64,000 nt of DNA from Primulina eburnea (Eukaryota > Streptophyta > Magnoliopsida > Lamiales > Gesneriaceae): contig NC_133102.1 in the NCBI RefSeq assembly GCF_022965805.1, positions 8,502,885 to 8,566,884 of the forward strand. Reading direction: 5' to 3'. A program made the position numbers and the translations under genes. Below are positions 10,820 to 22,656 of the stretch, piece after piece; the stretch's first letter is position 1; the number at the start of each line of letters is the position of its first letter. Under the pieces are notes generated by a model, which had not been told where the DNA came from, did no database searches, and was given only the letters and a program-made list of their open reading frames with translations.

Positions 10820-12312
10820 TGATCGAGCAAAACTTGCACAGTGAATGGTCCCAAAATTTGTTTTATATATGAAAGCTCGATTTAAATATCGCAAGTGCAC
10901 GATAGTCAAGTTATAATAAACGTACGTGAATACGAGTATCGATCCACAGGGACTGCGTTACAATAATTTTTTATTCTCAATTAAAATTTCTTTAGCAACG
11001 ATAAAGTGGTTTGGTAATTAAACTAATGTAAATCAAATAACTAAAAGAATTAAAGCACAAAGAGAATGTATGCAATAATGCAATGATTAAGTTGGATTAA
11101 ATCAAATGAAAGATGACTTTGTTGGGAATTATCAGTTCACCTACCACTCGTGTTTTAATAATTACCCTCGACTCTTACTCGTGCATTCGACGGAATTCCC
11201 TAGACTAATCAATATACTCTGTCGAGCTATATTAATACTAATCATAAACATGCAGTAATCAAGTGTCCTCAATTATTTAACAGTTTAAGATCGCCTTACG
11301 TTCTATGGAATCCTCTAGCTTTTATCCGGGTGAACTATCACTATCGACACGTACCCAATTCCGTATGTCTACTAAAATTGTAAGTCCGAGGTTTATACTA
11401 TGCGATCCTATTGTTAATTAGTCTGTCGACATCGTTAACAACATGCAATAATCAAAGGAAGATAGCTAGGCTTCGCTTGAAACAAGAAATAACAATAGCA
11501 TAAACAAATCACTTGTAAAAACGTCAAGAAATAATGTTAAACAACGAGTACGGGTAGGATCCCCTCAAATCCCAACAAATTTAGAGTTTAGCCAACCAAA
11601 TTCATACTAGAAATCAACAATCTATGCAAGAGAATAAAATACTGAATAATAAAATACTAAATATGACGATGGAAGATGGCTGCGATGCTTGGAATTCTCG
11701 AGTTCTTCGAAAGTCTTCCTTACTCCTCGCCTTCTCTCCCAGAAAAAATGATGAAAATATGATGAATAATCCTCCCAGAGGCGCCCAATCTCGTGTATTA
11801 GGTTAGTGGTCTTGGATAGAGTCCATGAAAATAGAAACAAATCTCGCAGAATCTTGCTGGATCGCGTGACTCGCTAGGGCGGTAGGTTTTGACCGCTGGG
11901 GCGAGTGACTCTCGAATAAAAACTTTGAGCCTTCTCTCTAGTCTCGCTGGGGCGGCCACTTTTGACCGCCGAGCGAGAGATCTTCTGTTAAATTCTCTTG
12001 TCCAGGCTAGCAGTCTCGCTGGGACGGTCAGTTTTAACCGCCCTAGCGAGAGGTCTTCTGTTCGATATCCTCGGTAAGGCTAGAATGCTCGCTGGGGCGG
12101 TCAGTTTTGACCGCCCTAGCGAGACTTCTTCGTTGTTGTGCCCATTTTCTGCCATATTTGGTTCCATTCCTTCAAAATACCACAAAACACACGAGATCAG
12201 TCATATGCTAAATAATGCAAACAAAATGCAAGAATAAACTAAAACAAACTAATATGATGTATGAATACGATTCGAAACCAACACTAAAAACACGTAAAAA
12301 CGAGTCCTATCA
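10820..12312 (-). repeat. 5' LTR of Athila-1
   Basis: It runs 1493 bp from TGATCGAG to CCTATCA on the plus strand (TG...CA on either strand). The inner edge is fixed by the adjacent primer site and the outer edge by comparison with the Athila-2 LTR. It contains the four-unit hairpin array at 11868-12125. Similarity to the Athila-2 LTR is patchy (for example around 11200-11400 against 28300-28500), so these are different subfamilies. No clear TATA box was found. Confidence 0.75.
11868..12125 (-). repeat. GC hairpin array in Athila-1 LTR (4 units, about 73-bp period)
   Basis: Hairpins begin near 11870, 11943, 12015 and 12088. The best one (12088-12123) has arms CTCGCTGGGGCGGTCA and TGACCGCCCTAGCGAG around a four-base loop, with one G/T-type mismatch. 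The spacers contain an ACAGAA-like motif in the sense direction. Confidence 0.85.
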
Positions 12313-12675
12313 TGTGCATAACCAAAATTCAATATACTTGGGGATTCACAACGAGTGATCAGACTAAATAACATGCAGTTCATTCATCCCACAATCATCA
12401 TTGGCTACCAATTCACTAGTTTCACCATCACTGACACTCATGCAAGACAAATATGAATGCAAACAAATAAGAAGACGTATGACAACCCCCTCATACTAGA
12501 CGTGTGCAATGTCCCCATTGCACAAAAGACTCAAAACACAGAAATGCAAACACAAATGCATACTAATAAACATGAAAGCTAAAAACATGCTAGACTGAAA
12601 CAACGATAAAAAAAGAAAACAGAAAGCGAGAAAGAAATAAAAGTGCAAAGAAGGGGAAACAGTAAACTCCCCTAG
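12313..12675 (-). other. 3' non-coding part of Athila-2
   Basis: It lies between the outer edge of the Athila-1 LTR and the 3' ORF remnant of Athila-2. No open frame, no recognisable polypurine tract next to 12312 and no second LTR edge. This is why I read Athila-1 as inserted here rather than sharing an LTR. Confidence 0.5.
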
Positions 12676-13818
12676 TCAAGACTCCTCGTCGTCGTGCTCA
12701 GGTGGTGGCACTCCGACAGCGTCCCCCTGCTGCTGGTAGTCGTACTGAAAATGGAACGGGGGAGGGGGTGGCATAGTCGGTGGGAAGGTTTCTAGGTCAA
12801 TTCCCCCGTGTATGAGCAACGCGCGCATCATGGAGTCCATTTGAGCTGCATGGTCAATGAAGTACGAGTTGATCTGATTTTGATGCGTCATGAAGGCGAG
12901 GGTTTCATCGATTTTTTCATTTTGGGGTCACCTCTGGGGTTGTTGTGGCAGACGTCGTGGGACGACAGTGCTTGATCCGCCGGCTTCCTCCTCCTGAGGG
13001 GGAAATTCACTGATTCATTTAGCACGTTTCTGCTGGAGGTCGTCCACACAAATAGGCTTCATAGGCTGCAACCACTCCTCGTCATCGTGAAATACAACTC
13101 CCGCTCTAGCACACAACTCAGAGATGATGGTGGGAAAGAACAAGCCGACATGACTGTTGTGGGTGCTCAGTGTGTTTTGCGAATTTATAAGTTTTACCAC
13201 ATTGATGTCGTATCCCTCGGTCAAAGCATAAAGCAGCACCACCCGCTCTTTCTGTACCTCGCTCTTATGCGAGACCGGCATCATCCTCCGAGCCACAAAT
13301 AAATACCAAAGGGCAACTCCAGCTTTCAAATATTTCTCGTCAAAACAGCTTGGCATGCCGCCCAATGGTTTCCACATCGCGCCCGGATGGCACAATGTTG
13401 CGAGAATAGTATCATAATTTGGGTTGGCGACTAATGTATGGAAGTGAGAGTCGTCAACTTCCGTTGTCTCTAACAGTGCATTGATCGTAACCGAGTCATA
13501 CGGTACATGTCTACCCCTAACAAAAAACATACCATCTCTCCCCTCCGCCGCATTGGCATAGAAATCGCGAACCACTGAGACTACCGCCGCCTTAGGTTGA
13601 TTACCAAATTGTTCGCATTCACGCCTTTCCAAATCGACAAGAATACCCAAGTGTCTATCCTCAAACTGCCTCCGGACTCCCCTCTCGGCTATAGGGTTTC
13701 GGTGAATTTTGGCATGCTCGTATCTAGCCCTAGCCTCCATACTAACAAAACGATGTTTATCAAAGGCGGAAGATGAAGTACAGGACCCGGGGTTACCTCT
13801 TTGTTTCTTGGGAGCCAT
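12676..13818 (-). pseudogene. 3' ORF of Athila-2 (broken into two pieces)
   Basis: The first piece starts MAPKKQRG at 13818 and ends at 13015 (267 residues). It is homologous to the 3' ORF of Athila-1 at 674-1, sharing ERxxxAKIHRNPIAERG, VVRDFYANA, RGRHVPYDS and the LWYLF block. A second piece, 12891-12676, continues with a Pro-rich and acidic tail (PPPPPFHF, EHDDEES). Between them the frame shifts and one TGA appears around 12930. I see no membrane segment. The function is unknown. It follows the hairpin array 14051-14213 exactly as in Athila-1, so this arrangement is ancestral to both subfamilies. Confidence 0.7.
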
Positions 13819-13976
13819 GGTGTGTGAAGATGGAGATGGTGACCGAAGAAGAAGATCCGAGTGATGGAATATTCTTGTGTCCCTACGAAGAAGTTCCACC
13901 TGGCCGAGGATTGGAGGAGGAATTGACAACCTGCACAAGAAAATTCAAGAAGAGAGTAAGGGAGAGTTAGGGATTT

Positions 13977-13996
13977 GGGGGGGGGGGGGGGGGGGG
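13977..13996. repeat. Homopolymer of 20 G (plus strand)
   Basis: An uninterrupted G20 run in the spacer between pol and the 3' ORF of Athila-2. The length in the assembly may be unreliable. Confidence 0.7.
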
Positions 13997-14050
13997 TGTT
14001 TCGCGCAGAATGAAAAGGGGAAAGGGGTTCTCGCGTCTATAAACGCAGGC

Positions 14051-14213
14051 GCGCTCGAGCGGTAGAAAAGTACCGCTCGAGCACCAAATTCTCGGAAGTC
14101 ATTTTTCGCGCTCGAGCGGTACAAAATTACCGCCCGAGCGCGGAGTTCTCTGGAAGCTTGCGTTTGAAAACAAGTTGTCGCGCTCGAGCGGTACAAAATT
14201 ACCGCCCGAGCGC
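14051..14213 (-). repeat. GC hairpin array, Athila-2 internal copy (3 units)
   Basis: Hairpins begin near 14051, 14108 and 14180. The first is almost perfect: GCGCTCGAGCGGTA, loop GAAAAG, then TACCGCTCGAGC. It has the same position relative to pol and the 3' ORF as 989-1236 in Athila-1, but the arm sequence is the GCGCTCGAGCGG subtype found in this element's own LTR (28950-29142). Confidence 0.85.
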
Positions 14214-14378
14214 CGAGCTCTCAGGAAATTTCGTTTTTTTTATAAAAAAAAACAAAACAACAATAAAAGAAAATAAAAGATAATGACAAGAAAGAAAGAA
14301 AAATCAAATTAAAATGCAAGAGAAGGGAAAGAAAGTAAGTTCTCAATTTACAGTCGAGAGCTAGACTGTCGGCCGGTC

Positions 14379-17300
14379 TCAGTTTGAATTGTCTTGGAAC
14401 CGGGTGATTCCAAGTTGTGGCTCAACTGTACCACCCATGTAGTGCTTCAGGCGCTGGGCATTGACCGTAAATGTCCCATCCTTGCCATCTTTCAATTCTA
14501 CAGCTCCCGATGGGTATACTTTCGAAATCACGAATGGACCGGACCATCGTGACTTCAGTTTTCCTGGAAACAATCTCAACCGAGAGTTATAGAGCAGGAC
14601 ATTTTCTCCTTCTTGGAATTCCCTTTCGATGATTCACCTGTCATGAGCCCTCTTTGTCTTTTCTTTGTAGGACAGTGCGAGATCATATGCCAGATTTCGG
14701 AATTCCTCCAACTGATCTAGTTGAAGCAAACGTCGTTCACCTGCATCAGTAAAGTTAAAGTTTAGTGCTTTTGTTGCCCAATATGCCTGATGCTCTAACT
14801 CTACAGGTAAGTGACATGCTTTACCAAACAATAATCTGTATGGTGTTGAGCCTATAGGTGTTTTGAAAGCAGTCCTATATGTCCAAAGAGCATCATCTAA
14901 CCTCACCGACCAATCTTTCCTACTGACACCTACCACTTTCTCCAAAATTCGCTTTATCTCTCGGTTCGACACTTCCACTTGATCACTCGTCTGGGGGTGA
15001 TAGGGGGTAGAGATCTTATGTGTGACACCATATTTGCTCAAAAGTTTTTCAAATAGTTTGTTGCAAAAATACATGCCACCATCACTAATGATTGCTCGTG
15101 GTGTTCCAAATCGGTTAAAAATGTTTTTCTTTAAAAATTTTAGGACCACTTGAGCATCATTAGTGACGTATGCTTCCGCCTCTACCCACTTAGACACATA
15201 ATCCACCGCCACCAAGATGTATTTTTTCGTGAACGAATTGGGAAACGGTCCCATGAAGTCTATCCCCCACACATAAAAAACCTCACACTCAATGATATTA
15301 TTTAAAGACATTTCATGACGGTTAGAGATGTTACCTGACCGCTGGCATTTATCACAATGTAGCACATAAGAACGAGCATCTTTAAAGATGGTTGGCCAAT
15401 AAAATCCACATTCAAGTACCTTGGCTGCCGTCCTTGTTGGTCCGAAATGACCACCTACCTCACGGTCATGGCAATGGTTAAGAATTTGATCGAACTCTTC
15501 CTCTGCAACACACCTTCTTATCATGGCAGCTGCACAAATTTTGAACAAAAACGGTTCCTCCCAAAAATAGTATTTCACGTCAGAAAAGAATTTCTTTCGT
15601 TGGTGAAACGATAGGTTTGGTGGAGATGTGCCTGTGACAAGAAAGTTAGCGAAATTTGCATACCAAGGACAATTTCTCACCTCAAATAGTTGCTCATCAG
15701 GGAACCAATAATTGATAGCATGATCGATAGAATCATCACAAATAAATTCTAATCTATACAAGTGATCTGCTACCACATTCTCAACATCTTTATTGTCTTT
15801 GATTTCTAAGTCAAACTCTTGCAATAATAAAATCCACCGAAGTAAGCGTGGCTTTGCATCTTTTTTAGCAAGTAAGTATTTAAGGGCAGAATGATCAGTG
15901 AATACAATTACTTTGGACAAAATAAGGTATGAATGAAATTTGTCAAGTGCAAATACTACTGCAAGTAATTCCTTTTCAGTTGTTGCATAATTCAATTGAG
16001 CCTCATCTAAGGTCTTACTTGCATAGTAAATTGTATGAAATATCTTGTTTTGCCGCTGGCCAAGTACGGCCCCCACTGCAGTGTCACTGGCGTCGCACAT
16101 GATCTCGAAAGGTAGATCCCAATCCGGTGCTACCAAGACAGGAGACGTCACCAAGCGTTCCTTCAAATTATCGTATGCCTATAAACAGTCAGAATTGAAA
16201 TCAAATGGCACATCTTTCATAAGTAAGGAAGATAGAGGTTTGGCAATTTTTGAAAAATCTTTTATAAAACGCCAATAAAAATCGACGTGGCCTAAAAAAC
16301 TTCTAACTCCCTTTATGGATGCCGGAGGTGGTAAGTTCTTGATAACTTCAACTTTCGCCTTATCCACCTCTATTCCGTGCTCCGAAATCTTGTGCCCTAG
16401 GACAATTCCCTCTTGTACCATGAAATGGCACTTTTCTCAATTTAGCACCAAATTCGTCTCCTCACATCTCAACAACACCACCTTCAAGTTCTAAAAACAG
16501 TCATCAAAAGAAGGGTCGAAAATAGAGAAGTCATCCATAAAAATTTCAAGAAAAGTTTCTATCATATCATGGAATATAGCGGTCATGCAACGTTGAAATG
16601 TGGCAGGGGCATTACAAAGACCAAACGGCATGCGGCAAAAAGCGAAAGTTCCATAAGGACAAGTGAAAGTGGTTTTATCTTGGTCCTCAGGTGCAATGGT
16701 GATTTGATTATACCCCGAATACCCATCTAGAAAACAATAAAACTCATGACCCGCTAACCTCTCAAGCATTTGATCAATAAAGGGAAGGGGAAAGTGGTCT
16801 TTTCGGGTGGCATCATTCGATTTCCTATAATCAATGCACACACGCCATCCCGTAACAGTCTTGGTGGGTATTAGTTCATTATTATCATTTGTAATCACAG
16901 TAATCCCACCCTTTTTTGGCACACACTGAACCGGACTTACCCATGCACTATCAGATATAGGATAGATAATACCTGCATCGAGAAGCTTAATCGTTTCTGC
17001 CTTTACTACCTCTTGCATCTTTGGATTCAATCTTCTCTGAGGTAGCACAAGAGGTGAGTACTTGTCTTCCATCAAGATCTTGTGCATGCAGACTGATGGA
17101 TTGATCCCTTTGATATCCGTCACCTTCCACGCAAATGCACCCTTGTGCGCTTTCAGAACCTCCAACAGTTTGTCTTCCATCACATCTGTCAAAGCAGCAG
17201 AAATAATGACAGGTAAAGTGTTATTCTCACCTAAGTAAACGTACTTGAGGTGTGGAGGCAACGGCTTTAGCTCAAGTGTTGGTGGCTCCTCGATGCTTGA

Positions 17301-19424
17301 CCTTTGAGGGGTCAAATCTCTTCGTTCTCCTAGATCCTCCAGTCGCATCCTCATTGGCTTTCTCCATGGATGGTTGGCATTAAAGTGTGCCACTATTTCA
17401 GCTTTTTCTTTGTCCAATTCCTCTTCTCCCAATTCAGTAGTGATAGCGGTCTCCAAAGGGTCCCTAAGAGCATCCTGCACATAGTGAGACACAAGAGAGT
17501 CAAAAGCATCAATTCCAAAACAACTATCAGAATGCAGTGTGTGCTTAAGTGCATTAAAAACATCAAAAGTAATCTTTTCCTCGCCCACTCTCAATCTCAA
17601 CTTCCCTTCTTGCACATCAATCAGTGCCTTGCCAGTTGCAAGGAACGGTCTCCCCAAAATTAGAGGCATCTCTGTATCCTCCTCCATGTCGAGAACCACG
17701 AAATCCGCAGGAAAAATGAATTTGTCCACTTTCACTAGAACATCCTCAATCACTCCGCGGGGGTACTTGACAGATCTGTCAGCCAGTTGCAAGGACATCC
17801 TCGTCGGCTTAGGCTCTCCCAACCCAAGTTTCTTAAACACGGACAATGACATAAGATTAATACTTGCACCAAGATCACATAACGCTTTATGAAAAACAAC
17901 ATCACCAATCATGTAAGGAATAGAGAAACTCCCTGGGTCTTTTAGTTTCGGTGGGATTTTGTTTTGCACCAAAGCGGAGCAATTTTCAGTTAAGTTCACT
18001 GTCATGTGATCCTCCAACTTCCTCTTATTAGCTAAAATATCCTTCAAAAATTTAGCATAACTAGGCATTTGCATTAAAGCATCGGCGAAAGAAATATTGA
18101 TATGCAATTTTTTAAATACCTCAAGAAACTTACCGAATTGTGCATCTAGTTTTGCTTTTTTCAATGCTGCAGGAAAAAGAGGAGGTATAACAATTTTACG
18201 TTGTGCAGTGGGTGCTGGTGTAGAGTTAGAAGACTTAACTTTAGATGTCTCAGTCAGTTCATCCGGTATTTGAATTTTTTCTTTTCCCTTTGACTCCAAA
18301 ATTTTCCCACTCTTCAACTCAATGGCCTTCACTTGCTCTTTTGGATTAGTCTCAGTATTACTTGGCAAGGTGCCCGGCTCTCTACTTGCTACCATCTTTG
18401 CCAACTGTCCAATTTGAATCTCGAGCCCTTTTATCGATGCATCTTGGTTTTGAAGTCTAGTTTCAGTGGATGAAATAAACTTAGACATCATTTGCTCCAA
18501 GTTGGACTTTTCTTCTCTAGGAGGATCGGATCTGTACATCGGTTGTTTCCCATATTGTTGTCCTCCTTGCAGGTCTATTCTGACTGTTTTGACGGCCCCA
18601 TGAGAAGTTGGGATGTTGCCTCCACCCAGGGTTGTATGTGTTCGAATAAGGGTCATTCCTTGAGAGGTTTTGGACTCCCACTTGATTCACTGGTGCCTCA
18701 TTTTGCACATAGAATGGATTGTCATCTTGACAGTCCTTCGCATAGTGTTCCCCTCCACACTTTTCACAGAATATCTCTTGAAGACGCATCGCCGTGCCAC
18801 CCACATTCAAGCTGTCTAGTTTCCTGTTTAAAGCATCAAGTTGTGCAGTAATAGCAGCAAAATCAGTCACCTGGTGAACTCCTGCACTCTTCCGCTGGTT
18901 GTTTCTTTCAGATTAAGGATGATAGCTGCTAGCAGCCATCTTCTTTAACAATTCATAGCCTTCCTCCACGGTTTTTCTCAACAGGTTTCCACAAGCAGCA
19001 GCATCTATCATAGTACGGTTAGGAGTAAGCAAACCATAATAAAATGTTTGAACGACTAACCCAAGTGGTAACTCGTGATGTGGGCATCTTCGTAGTAGAT
19101 CCTTAAAGCGTTCCCATGCCTCATATAGAGATTCCTGATCGAATTGAGCAAATGTTGTAATGTCTGCCCGCAGCTTCATGGTCTTGGAGGGAGGGAAGTA
19201 TTTGATGAGAAATGCTTTCGCCATGTCCTCCCATGTAGCGATCGCACCTACAGGCAAACAATTTAACCACGCTTTAGCTTTATCACGTAAGGAGAAAGGA
19301 AATAAACGTAACCTAACAGCATCATCAGAAACTCCATTGAATTTAAAAGTATCGCAAATTTCAAGAAAATCCGCGATGTGCGTGTTTGGGTCATCTATTG
19401 CAGTTCCTCCAAATTGGATTGTGT
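14379..19424 (-). pseudogene. Athila-2 gag-pol with several stops, 5' end lost
   Basis: The same domain order as Athila-1: gag core (19424-18913), zinc knuckle CEKCGGEHYAKDC (18790-18740), protease CDLGASINLM, RT with WRVCIDYRKSN and FMDDFSIFD, RNase [15 protein letters not shown], integrase [18 protein letters not shown] and the [16 protein letters not shown] box. Damage read directly: TAA at 18915-18913, a frameshift near 18575, TAG at 16493-16491, TGA at 16439-16437, TAG at 16181-16179 and TGA at 14636-14634, the last four all in one frame. The sequence stops at 19424 within the gag core, where the Tekay-like composite begins. It is older than Athila-1 and differs from it at many positions. 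Confidence 0.9.
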
Positions 19425-20301
19425 TCGTAATGAAATTACCGCCATTTTCTCCAGATTCAATTATGATATGATTGTGATTGACAGATTAGTCAATCTATAT
19501 CTATTAGTTTGTACAAGATGTCGGACAAACAGAACCAGATGACAAAGATCGCTGTCATAGAAATGGTCAGATGGAACAGAATGTTTAAGTAGATTATATC
19601 AAATTGTGATTGTACTTGATTGTGTACTTGTGACAGAATATACCATAAGTTTTCTCATATATGATCTACCGACTGACAGTTAGTCAGAGGGTACTATCCA
19701 GATATTGGAAGATATTCCAGGAGCTGCAGTGCTGGATGCTAGCACTGACTGATAGGACATATGGTCGCTGGGTTATTGTATTCAGATTATCAGATGAATA
19801 GTGAGATAGTTACAAATGACATATTGTACAGTGAGTACTGCAGATTTCCTTGGTATAAGGATAATATCTCGGAGATACCTGAGATAAGATCTGATACGGT
19901 CAAAGAGGTGACAAAGAAAATGTAGCTAATTCAGAAAAGAATGAAGATAGTTCAGACCAGACAGACTTCATATGCCGACGTCGGATGGTGACGATTGGTA
20001 TTCGAGACTGAAGATTGAATACACCCTTGACTGGGATAAACAGACTTGATAACAACTGATAATAATGAGTTGTTATGAACTGTAGTTTGATATATATATA
20101 TACGGATGTTGTATAGCCAATATTGCGAGATTGATTTTATCAGAGTTATTGTGGAAGCCATAATCTGATATGGGATTAAGATTTCAGAATGATTTCATAG
20201 AGATAAGTTTCTGATTTAAACTCTATATACATTTCTTCTAATATATCTGAATTGATTAATTATGAGTTCGAGGACGAACTCAGATCTAAGAGGGGGAGAA
20301 A
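19425..20301 (+). mobile_element. Partial 3' internal region of a Tekay/Del-like element
   Basis: Nearly identical to 25287-26190, the 3' internal end of the complete copy downstream. It ends in a polypurine tract (GAGGGGGAGAAA, 20290-20301). It begins inside the Athila-2 gag at a GTT shared by both sequences, so its own 5' LTR and most of its interior are missing. It contains a decayed integrase segment and no usable open frame. Confidence 0.8.
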
Positions 20302-20426
20302 TGTAATGCCCGAAATTTAATCATTATAATCAGACGTTGATTATTGACATGATTAAGGTTATAAGAACTCAAATGACGAGGCCGGGCGTCGTGGCATGGT
20401 TAGCCAAGAATTTGGACAGAACCTTC

Positions 20427-20597
20427 GGTGCTCGAGAGGTAGAAAAGGACCGCCCGAGCGCCAATGCATCGTAAATTGATCTTTGGACAGAACGTGTGGC
20501 GCCCGAGCGGTAGAAAATGACAGCTCGAGCGCCAGGGAATTGTAAGATAAGTAACCGGGCAGAAGGTTCGGCGCCCGGGCGGTCCGCCCGAGCGCCA
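20427..20597 (+). repeat. GC hairpin array in LTR A (3 units)
   Basis: Units near 20427, 20498 and 20570, period about 71 bp, each preceded by GGACAGAA or GGGCAGAA. Unit 2 reads GGCGCCCGAGCGG, loop, then CAGCTCGAGCGCC. Unit 3 has lost 11 bases of its loop and arm relative to LTR B. Confidence 0.85.
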
Positions 20598-20644
20598 CCT
20601 GGAAATCATGAAGTGCGCCACTTGCTTTCATGCATGTCATGGAT

Positions 20645-20664
20645 GTATATATACATATATATAC
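20645..20664 (+). promoter_or_regulatory. TATA-rich run in LTR A
   Basis: TATATATACATATATATACA, about 50 bp downstream of the last hairpin. It is the likely core promoter of the LTR; the equivalent in LTR B begins near 26546. Confidence 0.45.
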
Positions 20665-22331
20665 ACATGCAAATCCTTCAGAATATTCAGAAGGAAATCG
20701 AAAAATTGGGGAAAGGCTTTGTTCTTGAGTTTTGGAAATTAAGTACGAGAAATCCGTTCGTCAGATTTTCAATCTGACTTCGGTACCGTATTTCTAGCAA
20801 CGACAGCTACAACTAGACGTAAGTTTTGTTACGTTTAGACATGATTTGAATTTAAGATGTTGCCAGAATTGAATATGATTCAGATATGGTATTTCTACTG
20901 CCGTAGATATTATATAATTGAAGTCAGATTAAAGAACAGACTGGTTATGTAATTGTTATGATTTTCGAAAGATATTGACCGAGATTCTATATCAGAATTG
21001 TGTTAATATTCAGATTATAAATTGTAGTGACACAAATTATGGGTTCGAGAATTATATTTGTGATGTTCAGATTGACGGGGTTATTCAGATTGTATCGTTA
21101 TGCCGTCGAAACATCAGTTGATTTAGACTGTTCAGATTCAGATTTGATTTAGATTGTATTTTGTTCAGACATTGATCAGATTATATACTGAATTGAGTAT
21201 TGATCAGAACAGATTGTGAATTGAATTACACATTGGTACATTGTATTTGATATTGTCATTTCAGACTTGATATGGACAGATTCGACTTCGAGACTTCGTC
21301 TTCGTCAGATCGGGACGACAAAGGTATAATTCATGTGATATTTGGGAAGATATAACTCAAATCAGATCTTATTTGAGTTTCCCAACTAAATCACATACTA
21401 GACTTATTGTTTATCTTTTGATATGATTATGATTTGTTTATAGAATTGTATTCGAATATTTTGAGATAATTATGCATTGTTTACAGATGGTTATGCATTG
21501 CATTTGAGATAGGAAAGTTTGACAGAAACAGTCAGACTTTTAGATGTTCGGTGTATCGTTACATAGGAGCAGACATCGTCCTATTGTAGATTATTCGATA
21601 CAGATATGACCGAAGTCTAGGAATAAGACGTACGTCACCCCGATTGGGAGGGTATAGTGACAGACAGTGACGTCTTATTCACCTCGGGATCCCTAGAGTT
21701 ATAGTTGAGTCGAGTCCAGACATGATTTGACTAGAACTGCATGTGTTTATAGATGTGGTTTCATAGACTATGAAACCCATGTTTATTGCTTTCAGTTATG
21801 ATAGCATGTTTATATGATTTGATTTAAATTGAATGTTTATCTGAATTGAGTTGCATGCTTATGTTGATTTGATTTCATAGATTATGAAATCTATTATTTT
21901 TGAATATGTTTATGATAGCATGTTTTATGATTTAAATTGTTTCTATACATGTTTACCATGTTTTATACTGAGATTTATTCTCACCGGAGTTATCCGGCTG
22001 TTGTTTTGTTTTGTATGTGTACATGACAACAGGTGGGGCTGGATCAGGGTCAAGAAGACGATAAGAGAAGACGAGTTAGCGTGGTGATTCCGACTTACTG
22101 TAGATTTGGTTTATTACTTGAACTTAGTAATCGAACCTTAGACTTAGATTGTACATTATTGTACCTTTATACTGAAATGTAGTTTTATATAGATATGTAT
22201 ATCGTGTAGATGTCATTACCTTCTGCACTTTATTTTAAAAAGAAAAATTTTTAGACCCTGTTTATCTTAATTGATAATTAAATCCCAACGATGATTAAGA
22301 AGATGATTAGCGTCCGGGTCCCCACAACAGG

Positions 22332-22343
22332 TGATATCAGAGC
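22332..22343 (+). other. Primer binding site, initiator-Met type with one mismatch
   Basis: TGATATCAGAGC, five bases after the LTR A edge. It differs at one base from the usual TGGTATCAGAGC. Confidence 0.75.
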
Positions 22344-22656
22344 AATAGATCCTTTAGATTGAGATAGTCAGAATTGATAGATCCTTTAGAATGAGATAGT
22401 AGAGAATGAGCGGGGTAGATTAAATTGTCTTCCTTGCATGTGATTGCTAGCATGAGATTTATATCAATGTTGACTTGCATGATGTGTGCTAGCATGATTT
22501 ACTGCTTTCCCTATTACATGTTGTTTGTAGCTGAGTTGATTGCAGCATGTAATTGTTAAGCCTGAATCCGAACCGAGTCTGGATCAGAGATATATGAATA
22601 GAGGAGGATTGAGACAGATTGTATAGATTGTGTATTAATTTGTTTGATATTCAGAT

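Larger units (their letters stand above)
1..12312 (-). mobile_element. Athila-like Ty3/gypsy retrotransposon (Athila-1), 3' end outside the window
   Basis: Order in the minus direction: LTR 12312-10820, tRNA-Asp primer site 10813-10796, gag 10693-9766, an inserted gag-only LTR element (9765-5676), the rest of gag-pol 5675-1371, a hairpin spacer, and a 3' ORF from 674 leftwards. The tRNA-Asp primer site, the FMDDFSIFG reverse-transcriptase box, protease DLGA and an extra 3' ORF are Athila/Tat-lineage hallmarks. The right boundary at 12312 is set where similarity to the Athila-2 LTR (ending 29354) stops in both copies. The element appears to have landed in the 3' non-coding part of Athila-2, because the 3' ORF of Athila-2 lies immediately to the right. 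Confidence 0.8.
20302..22326 (+). repeat. LTR A of the Tekay/Del-like element
   Basis: 2025 bp from TGTAATGCCCG to GGGTCCCCACA. It is preceded by a polypurine tract and followed by a primer site, so it acts both as the 3' LTR of the partial copy and the 5' LTR of the complete one. It differs from LTR B by an 11-base gap (near 20580) and roughly twenty single changes by eye, about 1 percent. It carries the hairpin array 20427-20597 upstream of a TATA-rich run at 20645-20664. Confidence 0.85.

Noticed and set aside
11868..12125. Hairpin repeats of about 36 bp with similar-length spacers look like a CRISPR array
   Set aside because: The spacers are related to each other, the context is a plant LTR, and there are no cas genes.
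10820..12312. One LTR shared by Athila-1 and Athila-2 as a tandem pair
   Set aside because: LTR hairpin subtype and sequence match Athila-1 only, Athila-2 has its own diverged LTR at 28227-29354, and no polypurine tract lies next to 12312.
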